Shown here piece by piece: positions 43,401 through 58,400 of a DNA stretch of 64,000 bases (its first letter is position 1; each line of letters opens with the position of its first letter). The stretch is from Platycnemis pennipes (taxonomy: Eukaryota > Arthropoda > Insecta > Odonata > Platycnemididae), in NCBI GenBank assembly GCA_933228895.1, contig OW121853.1, positions 75,376,645 to 75,440,644 on the forward strand, read 5' to 3'. The notes beneath the pieces are model-generated. The model did not search any database, was not told the origin of the DNA, and saw only the letters and a list, made by a program, of their open reading frames with translations. Position numbers and translations under genes: made by a program.

Positions 43401-46400
43401 GAGTGGATAGAGATACATTGGGAGTGGATAGAGATACATTGGGAGTGGATAGAGATATTTCTTTTCGTTAAGTCCCTAAGTATTCGAGTGCAAAGGGTTA
43501 AGAGATCTGAAGCATTCAACTATCTCATAATCAGTGGATTTATAATAATGATGCGGTTGAGTACAAAAATTGTACATGCCACTTTAATTTTCCCTTTCAG
43601 AGATATATTTGAGATGGGAGCACTATTTGAAAAATTCCAACCATGAAATACATAACAATGAGCACTGCATTTTTTATTGTTTTTGCTCAGAGCATTCATG
43701 CATGATTGTAAAATTCCATGAATAGTTTATCACAAAATCATATCACCAATGCTGTTATGATTGTACTACTTTGTAGAGCATGTGATAATATACTAGACTC
43801 CAGCATATATCAAGGCTCTTAAATGTTTTAAGGAGCCTCTCTGTTGCTTTTAGCTTGGCACTTTAATGAATTATGATGTTGCATTGAATTTGCTTGTCAC
43901 TGTGAACTGAACCTTTCATTAATTAGTTACCTACATATCTTAAGTTACTTCAGTACTATAAATACAGTATATACTCTCATCGTAATAATATGTTTGCAGT
44001 GATAATCTATCAGTGCATCATCAGAGAATAAGATTGGTGCTTGGTATCTCATGTTGGCAGTTAGTGCTCTTGAAATATCATGACAATGTCTATTTCCTGC
44101 TGTTATTAAGTTCCAGGCTGAATTCATTGAGTGAAATTGAAGGCAGCTGCCAGTTGAGCACACCATCAAGCATCTGTATCTTATTTGCACATAGCTGTGG
44201 TAGACACAAGAATGAGGAATTGTCATTGAAATGCTTTCTAGGAGTCTAAGTTTTTTATGTTAAACCATGCATAGAGTAGAGTTCATGAAAAAGAGAATAT
44301 TTGGCAACACACACTGAGTGATTTGTGGCCTTTTCTTTTTTAAATTTGTAGAATTAGCAATGTATATGCAATGTGAATCACCATATACATTATGCTTTTT
44401 GTGAAGGAATTTGTGAGGAAACACAAAAAGAAGTGATTATCTTTGTGATGAGTAAGTGATATTAATTGATAGTGAGGAAATGAAGTTTGCCTGTGAGCAT
44501 GGCTCTCATTTAAAAATTGTTTTCATGAAATTTTCAGGAGAATTTTTTTATTGACTCACATTATATGCTTGTAGTTGCTTGAGGCCACTATAATTAATCA
44601 ATGATGTTGAATTTTATTGATTTCTTAATCATACAATATAGTTTTTTATTAATGCTTCAGCTCAAAGAATAATGAAGGTTTAACATTGTTTTAGCAAATC
44701 AATTCTTCTTTCAGTTATATATCAGTCACATGATAATAATATGCAGGTTATGTCAGTATTCTGGGTGCCTCATGATATAATAGGGTCATTATTCTGGATT
44801 TTTCTCCAAAGCAATTTAAAATACAGATTACATCATGAACATGAACCTCAAATTTCCATCGACTGCTATGCTACAGTCATTTGAGAATATTTTTTTTTAC
44901 TTTTACCTTTGATAAGACTGTCAAAAAAAAACACATGAAATTTTATTTTGGACATCCAAACACAATATCATATCAAATAACTGACTCTGATTCGTGCAAT
45001 GAACATGTTCATATGACTTTTTTTTTAAATTGCTTAAAGATAAGGTCTCAGGGCTGACCAATTCTGCTGTGAAGCATCCAATGTCCATGCCTATTCAATG
45101 GGAAGCAGGTTGATAGAAGCTTTGCCGAACTTGTGATGACAATTGCTTTTTTGAGTGTTGCTAAAAAGGCTATTGGTTTGTGGCAAAATTATAGACATGT
45201 AAATGCAATTGATCTGTTGATGTTTATTCTGTGGAAATGTTTAACCTTAATTTCTCTCTCCTACTGGCAATCAGGGTTCCAACCCTTTTTGTCATTCTCA
45301 CCTTCACACAATCATTTTTGCACCGCACTTCCTGGATGATGGAATGTAAGTAGGGTTAAAGAAAAAAAACTCACAATTTTTTTCTTTCAGAGTATTCTCA
45401 TCATTGGTGAAAAGCACAGTACAATACGTGGTCTAAATAACTCAAGAGTTGAGTCTTTTTTTTTATGTTTCAATGCACCATATGCACTGCATCCCTGGTT
45501 GAAAAACCTCCACCCACTGGATATTTCATTCACATTTTCAGTGTCTGGAATGGGATTCAATCACGTTGACGTGATGGTCGGGAATGCTGTTTCCATTCGC
45601 TATAGTAAAAATGTTTCAAAGGAGGCAGGCTGGTCGATCCCCCACCTTAAAGTAGTTTGCTGCTAGCTTTTTCCCATCACCTCGATTTTCTCACGGCACC
45701 CGATGAGAAGAATCAGCTGTCGTTTCAGATTGCCGGAGTGATTTTTGTTCCATCGAGTTGTATGTTTTGACACGCTCATCACTCTGAAGATGGTGGATCA
45801 GCTTGGGTTGCCTTCTTTCAATGAATGTTTACTGTGGCATCACCTCACACTTAAAATAATTTGCCTCTCACGAATACTATTGTGACAGTCCTTGGCCAAG
45901 TGACAGTAAGGTTTACTTGCAGAAGCATGATTTTTCTCCAACTTTTATTTTAAGATATTCCACATACAATGCTTGATCTATTAATATGTAATAATTTATC
46001 ACATTTAAATACCAACATCTTACTGCATATGATTTTTTTCTGGTACTCTCACATCATTATTTCTCACTTGTAAAGCCATTAAACCCATCCCCAATTGCTT
46101 AAATTGAGAGCCCACTCCAATGAAAGTTATGGCTTTCAATTGTTACTGAATATGTGTTGTTCTGTCTTGGGTGTCAAGCACATATGCTGGAGCCTGGTGG
46201 TACATAATTTGCTGCATGTTTGGTTCTGGAGATAGAATAGTGTTCCATTCAAATTTTGTCTTTTCCTTTTTCCCAATCTTTATGTATTGTCTGAATCGCA
46301 CTAACTGACACATATTCCTGTTCACTCTGTGCTTTTATAAGCCCCATAGACCTGCTGATGGTTCTGTTGCCCAGGTAAAGTACATTATTATAAACCCATA

Positions 46401-49400
46401 TAACTTCAAAAAAAATATATATTTGTGCGCTATTGTCATGATTATTGAAGTTTTCAACTGTGTGAGGACTTAACTTTGACAAAGTTTCAGCAATGAGATT
46501 TAATTACAGAATGAAATTTGCTGTTTTTTTTGGGATTGGCAAAACAATGAGAAAGAAATTAATAATTGTGAGAAATCAATAATGCATGCCCAACCATTCA
46601 AACTGGTTACAGAAAATCTCTCTAGTAAACATGTTTATGGTGTTAACTGGTAGCTTTTTTTCTAAGAATCTTACCCTCACTCAAGACCCTAGAATTCATT
46701 TCCTGCCCCCATTTTACCACCCCATATTACTGAATGAGGTCTGGATTTCCGCATAGAGTTGTTAATTGCCCCCAAGTACTTGGAATCAAATGATTATATG
46801 CCCCAACCATCCATGCTACCTCGCACAGTTCTGTAGATTAACTGAAGCATATTTTGTAAACATGTATTCATTGGTGTACCCTCCCTACCCCCTATATTGT
46901 GCGTGGGAACAGTTTAGCCTAAATGCCCCCCCCCCCCTCCCCCCTTTCTTGATGATTTACTCCCTTAGAAATTGCAAAGTGAATGTCTTCCATTACTTTA
47001 TATAGGCACCCTAGCATTACCTGAATTTTTGCATTGCATTTTTTCCATTTGCAATATATGTCAAAGTAAAAACATTTCAGTGAAACTCAACAATATTTTT
47101 TTCCTTGAGCATAGAGTACAATTATTTTATTTCTTGTTCTTTCAAAGTATGTGAGTTGTACAGTTTGGAAGGCTTATCATTTAGCCTGAGAAAAATTAAT
47201 AGCATAGCCTTAATTTGAAAGTTAGATACAATTTCAGATTTTGAATTTGGTATTTCAAATAAATTATCTAGAATTACTTTAACTTTCATTTTGTCATAAA
47301 TTAGACAGTTTTTGATCTGAATAAGTAAATTGATGTCAATTTTTCTTGCCCTCTTGTTTGCATGAAGAGGCTAAATTTAAGACAAAATGAAATAATAATA
47401 TTTACTACAGGTTTTTCAGTGACTTATAATTTCACTGCTTCTTCCCTTCTTTTTCTCCTCTACTTGCTTGCATCGTGTAGGAAAGAGTTTAAACAACGTT
47501 TTGGTATAACTGTGTCATTTGTGGCCACAAGAAGTGGTCTCACAAGATGGCAAGATTATCCAGTGTCATCTGACTCAGAAGAGGCTTCCTCTGAGCCGTA
47601 AGAAGCTAACATCTTATAATTTCAGTTGCATCATATAATGTTAGAAAGAGGAATTTGATTTGAGATTTGTTTTCTTATTCATGGGTGATCAATTTTCACT
47701 GAGAATGTACAAACATTATCATGTAATTTTTGCATATTTTCAGTTGCAAGAATAGATCAAAAATATGTGTTACACAAAGGTCTTATCATCTTCCAAGATC
47801 AGGCTTCTGACTGAGAAGGAACCTATGATGTACTATTTTTCTTCAACAAATGTATAAATACCTCATTATATACAATTTGTTGAAGAAAAGTAGTAAACCA
47901 TAGGTTCATACACTTGTCTTAAGTTAGTTTTTCCTGAGATGGAAGTCAGAAGCCTGATCTTTGTAGATCATAAGACCTTGGTTCTGCTCTCTTGAAAACT
48001 GCAAATAGAAGTGTATAATGTTTATTTTTTGAAGCAGTGCAAGTTATCACCCTTAAATCAAGTTTAGTTTTCATCCTCATCCAGAGTATAGCATAATGGG
48101 CTTATGGAACGCGGTTGCACAAGCCTCAATTGGTTTGTAGTAATCATCTGTAATCTGCATGTTTCCATTGAATAGACTTGCTAGCAACTGAGTCAAGTCC
48201 CAAGAGAAATTTCTTGTTTTTACTGAATTCCCATAGCAGGTATATTTTATGTTCATCTTTGCTCATGGCGATAAATTACTACAGTCCTTTGACCTCAAAA
48301 TTCCTACATTTTTTTGGATTAGCTCTCTGGATAAGTGGACCAAGTTCATTTAGTTTAGAGTTAAGGGCCTAGTGTTCTCATTTCATTGTGTATATTAAAA
48401 TATTTTTCTTGGATTCCTGAGCAAAGCATTCACTGATATTCTCTATTACCAAACTGAGTAATTGCAAATAAATATACTTGGTTGACAGGAATATTATTTT
48501 CAGCATAACTCATGGTCCAGTCACATTCGAAAGATAATTGGTGATAAATGTTCATGAGGTCATTCCTCAAATCTCATCTGAATCATGCTCATAGATTTCA
48601 AGTAGTCCCAAGCTCATTGTTAACCTGCCCCCTCTGTTTAAATTTCACTATATTTTCCCCTCCAGTCACTTCAGTGTTCTTAATAAGCGAGCCATAGATG
48701 AAGTTTGGTACAAGAGAGCAGTTGAGCAGCATTTCGTAGACCCAGAAAGCTACGTCTACTCAGTGCCCTTCAAAGGCGGTAAGTAAAAACTTTTTTAAAA
48801 GCATGGAATAATGCTTTAGGCTACTGTACACATATCTCTTCTTACCTCACACTGCTTCAGACCAGTCCATGGCCCATACAGCACAAACGGGTGCAAATTA
48901 GTCTATGGGCCGTTTAATATCCAGGTATTATCCATTATGTAAAAACTGTTTATATGCGAGCATAAGTGGAATAAATCCAGTCTATATATGGTTGTTAGTC
49001 CGCCCCAAACCGAATAATACTTGTCTATGGTCAAGGGTGCAAACCAGGCATTAATTTAAGCATAAATTTTGTATTAATTACATAATTTATGCAATTAAAA
49101 TGTAAGATAGTTAAAAGGTATCCTGTTATATGAAAAATGTTAAAAATATTTATAATCAGGGATGGTTGTACAACAAAACTGGGATGGAAAAAGAAACGGC
49201 TAGAGGTAGTCTTGGACTAAAGATGTTCACAATCTGAACCTTGAGGATACTTGACCCCAGACCAATCTTCCCTTGTTGAATGGTGTGTAACTTTAAGCAT
49301 TACGATTGTAATAAAATATTTCAAAAACCCTTTGTTGAAGCTATTGGATTTATAATCTGATAAGGGAGGTGATTCGCAAATCAATAATCAAGGACTACCT

Positions 49401-52400
49401 GCCTGCCAAATTTCATCAGCATCCTGGACCCAAAACTTGGGTGCTCCCTGTGTAAGATCTTTGAATATCAATAAAATAAATATTGATAGAAAGATCGAAT
49501 TAGAGGTAATGGTGTATTTCGGTTTTTTTTCTGTGTTAAACTTAATTTTTAGATAGTTCTGAAAAAATATTTCCGTCAACATGAAATTCAAGGAACTATT
49601 ATCCTATTAATCTGATATCTACAGAAGGTGAGTAAACTGGATGAGAAACAATGATCAAGTACATTCAAGTCTCCACGGACATCCATATGACGTTCTTAAT
49701 TATTTATGCTTAGGAGTCGTGGCACGAACTGTGCTGCTTTCCTTCTCATATCCAAAATTCTCTCAATAAAATCTGCTGGCATATCCCATACGACATCCCA
49801 GAATTGTTGCAGATGTCTTGGATTGTCTGCCTGCAATCATTTACTACTGCATTCCAATGAGAAATTACTATTTTGGTGTAATATTGGTTGATGGTCATCC
49901 AGAATGTTCATCATCATCAACTGAAGTTGGGCCATTTAGGAAATTTTTAAACGAGTCTTAGATTTGAGTTGGGCCTAAACCGTCATTCCTGAATGCTTCC
50001 TTTAACATTTTGTGGGTTTCTACAGCAGTCATTCTGAATTTAGCACAGAAATTGATGCAGATAAGCTGTCCTTTCAAATCAGTCATCACAAAATCGCAGA
50101 TACAACAATGAAACTCACAACAAATGTTCAGAACTTCACATCATTCCATTTGACGGCAACTGAATCCATTCATGTATGTGATTCAAATTTTGGGAACTTT
50201 AGGTAGCCCCTCATATAGGTATGTATTCCAACAATGTCTTACTTATACGGATATTGTCCAATGTGGAAACTAAATAAATTTCTTCGTGCATAAAATTTTT
50301 CTAGACAGGGTCCAAAGGTGAAATCCATTTAGTTGATTCTACAAATGAGCAAATCACTAGGCTGTATTGGGAGTGAATTCAACATTTAAAAGGCAACAGA
50401 AGCAAAGCCACCAGCATACAGGAAAATTTCAAATAATTTAAACCATTTGGCCTGTTGCGTTCTGAAAAAAGGAAATTCTGAGTTGCATATCACTTTGAAT
50501 GAGACAGTTGGAAACATTGAAAATTTTACAATATAGGGAAAGAAGGATAAATGTACAATAACAATGTATAAGAATGCATTTTGAATGAATGTTGATATGT
50601 AATGCTTGAACGTAATTATATTTTGTATGTACATGTTTTACCGATTATAGCTAATGTGCACGTATAATTTTGGCAGAATATTTCATTCCTTTTTGTAAGG
50701 AAGGATAATCATGGTGCCACGTTGCACCCCATCCCCTAAGGGTCAACCCTACACAATGATCTCTCCCCATGCCACTAGCCATTCTTTGGTATTAAAATTT
50801 GCTCATAAAATGTAAATTTCCTGGATACATTATCATATATCATTAACATTTGTAATTTTATTTTAACAGAATACAGAAATGATTCCTTGGTGACCGCAAG
50901 CAATGCAATTTTCCAGACTGATGGGCATAAGACAGCACCGGCAGCTGTCGTTGGTTTCCAATTTCGTCACTCAGCCCTATATGCCTTATTCAAAAACATC
51001 ACTTCTTCGGTAAGTTTTACTTGATAGACACTCGTTCATTTACTTACATTTAATACTTTGAGGAATTAACATGCCACGTAATTTGATCTGATAGTACCTC
51101 GAAGAAATACCTTCAGGCGTTACTTTGTGGAAGATTTTCATGGTGAAAATGACTTATATGAGGGTATTCCGCACCTTTTATTGGAACAACCGACCGTGGT
51201 TTCGACGACCAAAGCATCATTCTCAAGACATACCAGATAGTGAACAAATGCCGAAGATATTGATTAAAATAAAAAACAGCAGGGGGGGGGGTATATATCG
51301 AAGCATGGTGTGGGGAGGGGGTGAGTCTCTTGCAGTTGATTTGGACAAGGAGGTCATTTGGTAGAGAGATGGAGAGGGGGAGACGGGATGGGGGGAAGGT
51401 GGAACGCTTTTTATGAGGTTGAAGGCTAGTGGAGAGGAGGGTCTGGAGGGGCTGGTGTGGGATTGGACATATTACAAAAGGTGATGATTTAAATTCTGTC
51501 ATGTCATTTAAAACATTTACATTCTGGGATTTAGAGTGTTTTACAATTTCGTGTCGTTCTAAAAAATCCAGTTTAAAACTTTGGTCACACTCATGTAAAA
51601 CATGAAAATTAAAATCTGCGCTATGTCCAGTGTCTATCAAATGTTTGGCAAAGTTAGATTCATCATCCTGGTTTTTTGCACACCTCTTGTGTTCATTCAT
51701 ACTTGTGGAGAACTTCCATCCAGTTTGTCTGATGTATGCATTATTACAATCCGAGCACTTTAACATATACAAACTACTCTTTTGTGAAGGTTCAAGTGTA
51801 TGTATGGAATTAAACAGTAACTTATCTAAAGTTGAGGGGAATAATAACACTTCACCATAATACTACCTGCCTTTTTAGCAAGATAAAATTGTTCTTATTA
51901 TTTTTATTCCTCTCCAAGGTTTTAATTCAGACAGTAGTGGATAAGGAGCAGAATTACCCCATCCCACCTTACCCAGAAAATTTAGAGCAAAAAATATAGT
52001 TGGTGACAATTCAACCTCTTTTAAGTTAATGTGGTATTGAATTTCCATGTCCCTGATGATGCTGCACAAGTAAATACACACTGGAATTCATTTCACCAGG
52101 GTAATCATGGTGAATGTTAAAATTTCAAACCTGTACTACCAATGGTAGCTTTGTTGAAGCACTTTTGACGCATTTGTGGGAGAGAAAACCCAAGTAAATT
52201 CCACTCAGGTTTTAACCCATTTACATCCGTAAACATTGCAAACTGAAGGTGGTCACAAATTACTTAGGCGTACTGGCATATGCATCCACATGTTATCACC
52301 AACATTACCTCATAGTCAACTCTAGTGCCATCAAATCTGATTTTTTTACTGTACCACTTAGTAAATTTCTAATGCCGACTACTGCTATCGTCTCGTAAAA

Positions 52401-55400
52401 ATCTAGAAAAATAATTCAATACATTCTCCACTTAAAATACCTAAGACCCTGTGGTCTTTGTGGTGGATTTAAATATTCAAAGAAAGGATGTGAATGGGTT
52501 AAGCTTCTATATGGCGGTTCCATATTCTCCCTCCGATAAGATACTGAGCTCAAAAATGCATTCAAAAATTGGCCTGCATCCTATGAACTGAGGGTAAAGC
52601 TGTGTTTTCACGAGTCTGATTTTGTATGGTCTTCAGAGGATTACCATGACTATCTCCCTATTTCCACTGCAGATTGAATTTTGACAGCAAGCCAAAGGTG
52701 CATTCTCCAGCACTCAATGGGGGCGTTTACTCGGAACCGAAATCACAATTTTAGTGAAAAGAAAAAGAATTTTAGTGAAAAAATTAATCTTCTAACCACA
52801 GCCATTCACTCATAAATCAAAAATTAAAATAAGCAAAAGATGACGCCCACCGAAAATGCTTCTGTAATAACATTGACGTCATTTTCATCCCGTCCTTGAC
52901 TGCTTTCAGGGGAGAGGAAGGGAGTGGAGGGGGATACTCGGAAGGTCTGCTCGCACAGATGCTGTCGCAATCATTCCCATTGGCCGAGTCAGCTGTGTCC
53001 CCCCCATTGCGATAAGGCAAAGTAGCTTCGCGGGCTCAGTTCTGATTCGACGAAGCCGATATACGTCAGAGGTTGCACCACGCCCACTTTTCCGAAAGGG
53101 TTAAAAACATCAGTTTTTCGCCGCTCATAACTCGGGAAATAATTGTCGGATCAAAAAACGGAAAAATACGGGTCATTTTATTTTACAAACTCTATCAGAT
53201 TCGGCAATAAAAAAAATATGGTGAACGACCCCATTGCTTCTGGGATTCTGTGGATGATACCTTTAATGCAGTTCCTATTGTTTAGAAATCATAGTGCATC
53301 TTAAGATATACAGATGCATCCCATGGGAGAAAAATACAGTAATTGCTGAGTCCATGGTTGGAGTGGACAGAAAAAATACAGAATTAGTCACTGAAGTATC
53401 ACTTACCAAATTAATGGTAGACATTTTCTGCCACTAACATTACCTTGGACTTTTAGCCCAATTCAACAGCAGTTCAGACACATTGAAATCAGCAGAGAGT
53501 ATAGTGTAACATCCCTCTTTCATCAGAATGAATGTAAATTCCTCGATGCTTTCTATTGCAGTGCACCGAATCTATGACCTCATGCACGCGTACCTGCGGT
53601 TCTGGAGAGGAATTGTCCTGCTTTGCTCTCGACAACAATGGATATGTGGTGGTTAGCACTCGTGCCATGAATGATACAGGACACTTCTTTGGAGATATCA
53701 AACCTGATATAATGAGAGCATTGGTGCAGGAAGGCGTTTACAATCGCATTCACATCTATGACTACCAAGCAGTGTGCTTTCGACCAACTGAGTCAGCAGC
53801 TCAGTCCAGTGTTCCTGGGCCTCCTCCTGGCGTAAGTTCCAAACTTAATATATATGTACTCTTTCATATAGGTAATAGACAGGGTGGCTACTGATAACCA
53901 ATTTTCAAATTCCCAGACTTTTCCCTGATTGGCTTTACCAATTTCCCTGACCGATTGCCAAAAGGTCTCCTATTATCGGAATATTTTATTTCTGCTGAAT
54001 TAAATTTCCGTCAAAACTCAGAAAATGTTAAAAGCTGAAATCAATAAATTAAAAGCTATAAGAATGAAAAAATATATGGAACCTCCACCCTAATGAAAAA
54101 GTTTATTAAACCTTAACAAGTTAAGCCCTCACACTAATTGTACACACTTTTAATACATTTTTTGTGGCCGCATATCAGCGGCCGAGTATCGTATTTCCGT
54201 GGCCGTGTATGTTTCCTTCGGTAAAATTACAAATTGACAATGTCTAATTCTTCAAGGAAGAGGTGTCATGCCATGGTAGTTCTGGGAAGTTCAAGATTAC
54301 TGAAAAGGCATCGGAGGGAAAGTTAATGGCCAATTTACTGGCGGACTCCGGCACAGGTATCACAAAGCTACGTGAAAAATACAAACCAAAGCCAATTTCT
54401 TGGACTGGATCAAAATCGGATGGCACGAGTTTTAGAAGCGAATAACAATTTGATTAACGTGGTCATAACCCCTTGATTGTAAGAGGGAACCAAAAATGTA
54501 AAAATATTTGTATGAACAAACAAAACGTAATCGCGCCACTTCAAGCGAAAACAGGAGGCAATTAGCAATGGCAGCGTCATATTTAGGAATGTCATATTTG
54601 AGGTGGTTTGTGACCTGACTAAATTGCTTCGAGAGGGAGCTAAGGGGGCCATTCAATAATTATGTTGAGCGTGAAAGGTGGGGAGGGGAGGAGGACTCTT
54701 CTTATGGTCTCGCGAAGGGGAGCATGGAAATCAAAGATGATCTCTCGTAAGATTTTGTTTACATGTGTGATCGTTCTTGTATTACCGTTTTAATAATCAT
54801 CCTCTCAGATTTTTAGAACTGCAAGCACGTATTTACTGCAAGCTAGTGTGCTACAACTACCTCTCGACCTAAGTCTCGGAAGTTATAAAAAAACTCGAGG
54901 TAAAACATAGCCTCGGATTCCTTGTGATGAGCAGAACACGCGGTGATCATGAATTTTAACACTACTAGGCAAATATCGCACTAAGGATATACACAAGGGC
55001 TACATTGTACGACTGATTCACAGCTAAATAACTAAGATTCACAACTGAGTGTTCAACGAATTGATGGGGCTTATTCTATGCACTTCGGCGAAGGTTATTA
55101 GTTTTAGTTGATGAAATGTTTTGGTGAAATAAAGGGCGGGAAAGACGTAAACCTAATGGAAGCAAAATAATGAGAATTTCCTATCCCAGTTTCTCCCTGA
55201 CTGTTACGAGAATTCCCTGACTATTCCCTGACTTTTCCAGATTTCCAAAATTCCCTGACAATTCCAGGTTTTCCCTGACGATCGCCACCCTGATAGATAA
55301 CGTGTACATTATCTGTACAAAAAATGTAGAGTATGGGAAAAAGAATAGGTTGTAATATGAAAAGGCAAATCTAGTCTGAAACATTTGTTTATTTCCTCGT

Positions 55401-58400
55401 TCATTTGTCAATAGAAAGGTATATTTTTAAGATGAATTTTGCAAAACTATGTTCAAAACAGTAAAGTCATAGTGAGTGATTATTTCCCCATTGCTGGTCC
55501 CTGGCAAAAAGCATACAGAGTTTCATCAGTTATAACAAGTGGTCACTTCTATCATATGGTCATGACGAGTTGTTTTTGCTGTGATGAACTAAGTCTTGAT
55601 TTATGTGGCAAATTATCACTATGAAAGAAGAAAAAAAATTGCCAATGTCCACCACTATCAGTTATCGTCACCTGGCCCATCTGTCCCATTGCAATCCTCC
55701 CAGAGATAGCATTTAGTTAATTTTTCCATAATTGCCATCCCGGTTATTTAACATGCATCGCTAATGACATCCCATTTGTGAAGACATTTTATTATTTCAT
55801 GAAGCATATGATTTCCAGCATTTCACAATGGATTTTTACAGATACTCATAAGTTCATATTTGCCCTAACTATTCACTACGATACATGATGATACAGAAGT
55901 GTAGAAATTCACATTGGTTCTTGTTACGAGAGCCTTATAATGAGCGAATTTGCTACTTTTATCAGTACTCATTAAAGCAGACATGCACTGATGTATTCAC
56001 TAATTATTTTGGGTAGGGATGGGTCGGTTCCACTTTTTTTCGGTTCCGGTTCTGGTTCGGTTCTTAACTTCGGTTCTCGGTTACGATTCTCGGTTCCGGT
56101 TCTTAATTTACCACTTACTTTGCATTGCTTTGTGGTAAGATAAGATTTTCAATAATCATTTTCAGAGACATACTGCTTAAAAAAGAATACCTACTTCATT
56201 ATATTTTTGTGTTATATATACTATATTATGATATCGATTATTCAAAGTAGGAACATGAAGCAGAATCTTCTCAATGACGTTCAATTTCTTTCGTCCCCCT
56301 CCCCCCTCCTCTCCATCACCTTCCCACGAGTCGGACACTCTTCAGAAGGACTGCCGCAACCCTAAGAACCGGACCCCCAGCCGCCCACTTCCCCCCCCCG
56401 CCCCCACGCCCTCATACTATCTGGAAGAATACACCAGGAACCCCAAGGAGCTAATCCCCCTTAACACGAAGAAAACCGACGCTCCGGGGGATGCCAACGC
56501 CCGGACCGCTTCACCCCTTCCAAAGTGCACTTCACGGGGTCTCTGCACACGGACTTCCCGAAGACCCTTTACGACCTGGGCCATCCCCAGGTCGCCATCT
56601 TGCTTGGTTTTACCCACCAACACCCACCACCTTTCACCCCCTTCTCAATTCCCAACCCTTGTTCCCTCCAACCCCTCCATACTTCCCCTCCACCTACCCC
56701 CCCCCCCCTTTCACTTCCCTCACTGCAAATTGTATATATACCGATGTTTGAGATGTAATTTTCACCTGACGATGGTGTTGTACACCGAAACCGGTCAATT
56801 AAATTTTATTCTTGTGGAAAATTGCCATTTTTTCTTTCGCTATGATATTCCACCAAATCAAGCCTGATACAACTACCTTTATATATTATGATATAATTTA
56901 CGAAAATGATAGGAGGACTCACATCTCCAAAGGAGGTGGACGTAACATATTCCAATCAATCAGAATATCCTTATTACGGTGGTATTTCATCACTTAATAG
57001 AATTGGATGCAATAAAATAAATCATATAGTCATTTTAACGACTGATTTAGAATAATTCGCGGAACTTTGAAGCATCTAAGTACACTATTTCACCAGGTTT
57101 CAATGTGAAACCTCCACTTTCAGAATGCGAGCAGGTTTAAAACTGGTTTTCGCACCAATTATTTGGGTACCTAGTATTTTTGGCCTCGGTTTCGGTTCCG
57201 GTTCGAAGCTCAATAACCGGTGGAACCGAGAACCGAAGAACCAAACCGACCCATCCCTAATTTTGGGTAACTCATTATTTTTTTCGCAAAAATGTTTTCA
57301 AAATTCATTTATCTCCCAACGTAAAGGTAGGCTAAAAACCTCTCTCCTCAACAATAGTGCTGCGTAATAGTTGGCCTCCTTTGGCATTGTGTCATCATAA
57401 GACAGATAAGGTTCACTAACAAGAATTTCCAATTCCGTAGATATTTCACATCGTCATTATTTATTACTACTCTTTCAAAAACATAAGACTATGCATGCTT
57501 ACAAATCTTGACTTTAGATTTTTCCAGCATTTAATTCAGTGCTGGGAGTTAAATGCATTTTAAAATGCTAAATAAATGCACTGATTATTTTCTTCCAATG
57601 ACTTTAATAACAAGGCTGAAATAAATGTTCTTGACTCTCACGTGCTCTAAACTTGGCTACCCTTAAACAAAACATGCTTTGTGAAATGAAATATGAAATG
57701 GAAGGGTCAGTATTATTTTTTACCATAAACAGATCGATTGTTCTTTAACAACATCACCATCTTTCTTTCAGCCTTTCCAGCTGTTTTCCTGGCTACTGAA
57801 GAGGATGGTGGAAAAGCTCATGTTCCTCCTTTCCAAAATCAGTCTGAAACACTTAATATGGGCTTACCTACCAGATTATGTACGTGCTTTCTCTTCAGCT
57901 GATACTGGTACGTAGAAATTTATTTCATCTCTAAGATATGACAATTATGAACAATACAATCTATAATGTTAACTGCTTCCGGCCATACTTTATGGAATAA
58001 TTTCATCATGAGAGTGAAAACATTTGTGACATTCCACAGTATTTATGACTATTTGACTGGTTTCAGCACTTCTGTGTCATTATCAAGCATCTATTCTATT
58101 CTACATCCATACATGTGCCCTTGATAATGATGCAGAAGCATTGAAACCAGCCGAGTAGTAATAAATACAGTGGAATATTATAAAACCTTTCACACTCACG
58201 AATATAATCTATGGTCATTTCCTTTCCTAAGGAACAATTACAGACTAGAGGGCTCACTGATTTGGGAAAAACTTATGGTATTATTTAATTTGCATGTGGC
58301 CCCTAGATGGCTCAGGAGTTGCTGTGGATCATATAAAAGGCGATGACTAGTCCTTGGCCCCTGAAACATGCTCAGTCTGTCCCCTGAGAGCCTTATCGAA

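Larger units (their letters stand above)
56014..57259. mobile_element. 1246-bp non-autonomous hAT element
   Basis: Terminal inverted repeats tagggatgggtcggtt...aaccgacccatccct, with an exact 8-bp target duplication attttggg at 56006-56013 and 57260-57267. Subterminal 'cggttccggttc' repeats occur at both ends. The interior contains a GC-rich insert with a hammerhead-like hairpin. It lies in intron 24. Confidence 0.93.

Noticed and set aside
43305..43646. WEWIEIH repeat protein
   Set aside because: Created by the 21-bp minisatellite; both strands are open for the same reason.
56274..56867. 197-residue proline-rich frame
   Set aside because: C-rich composition inside a hAT element, overlapping frames equally open, no recognised domain.
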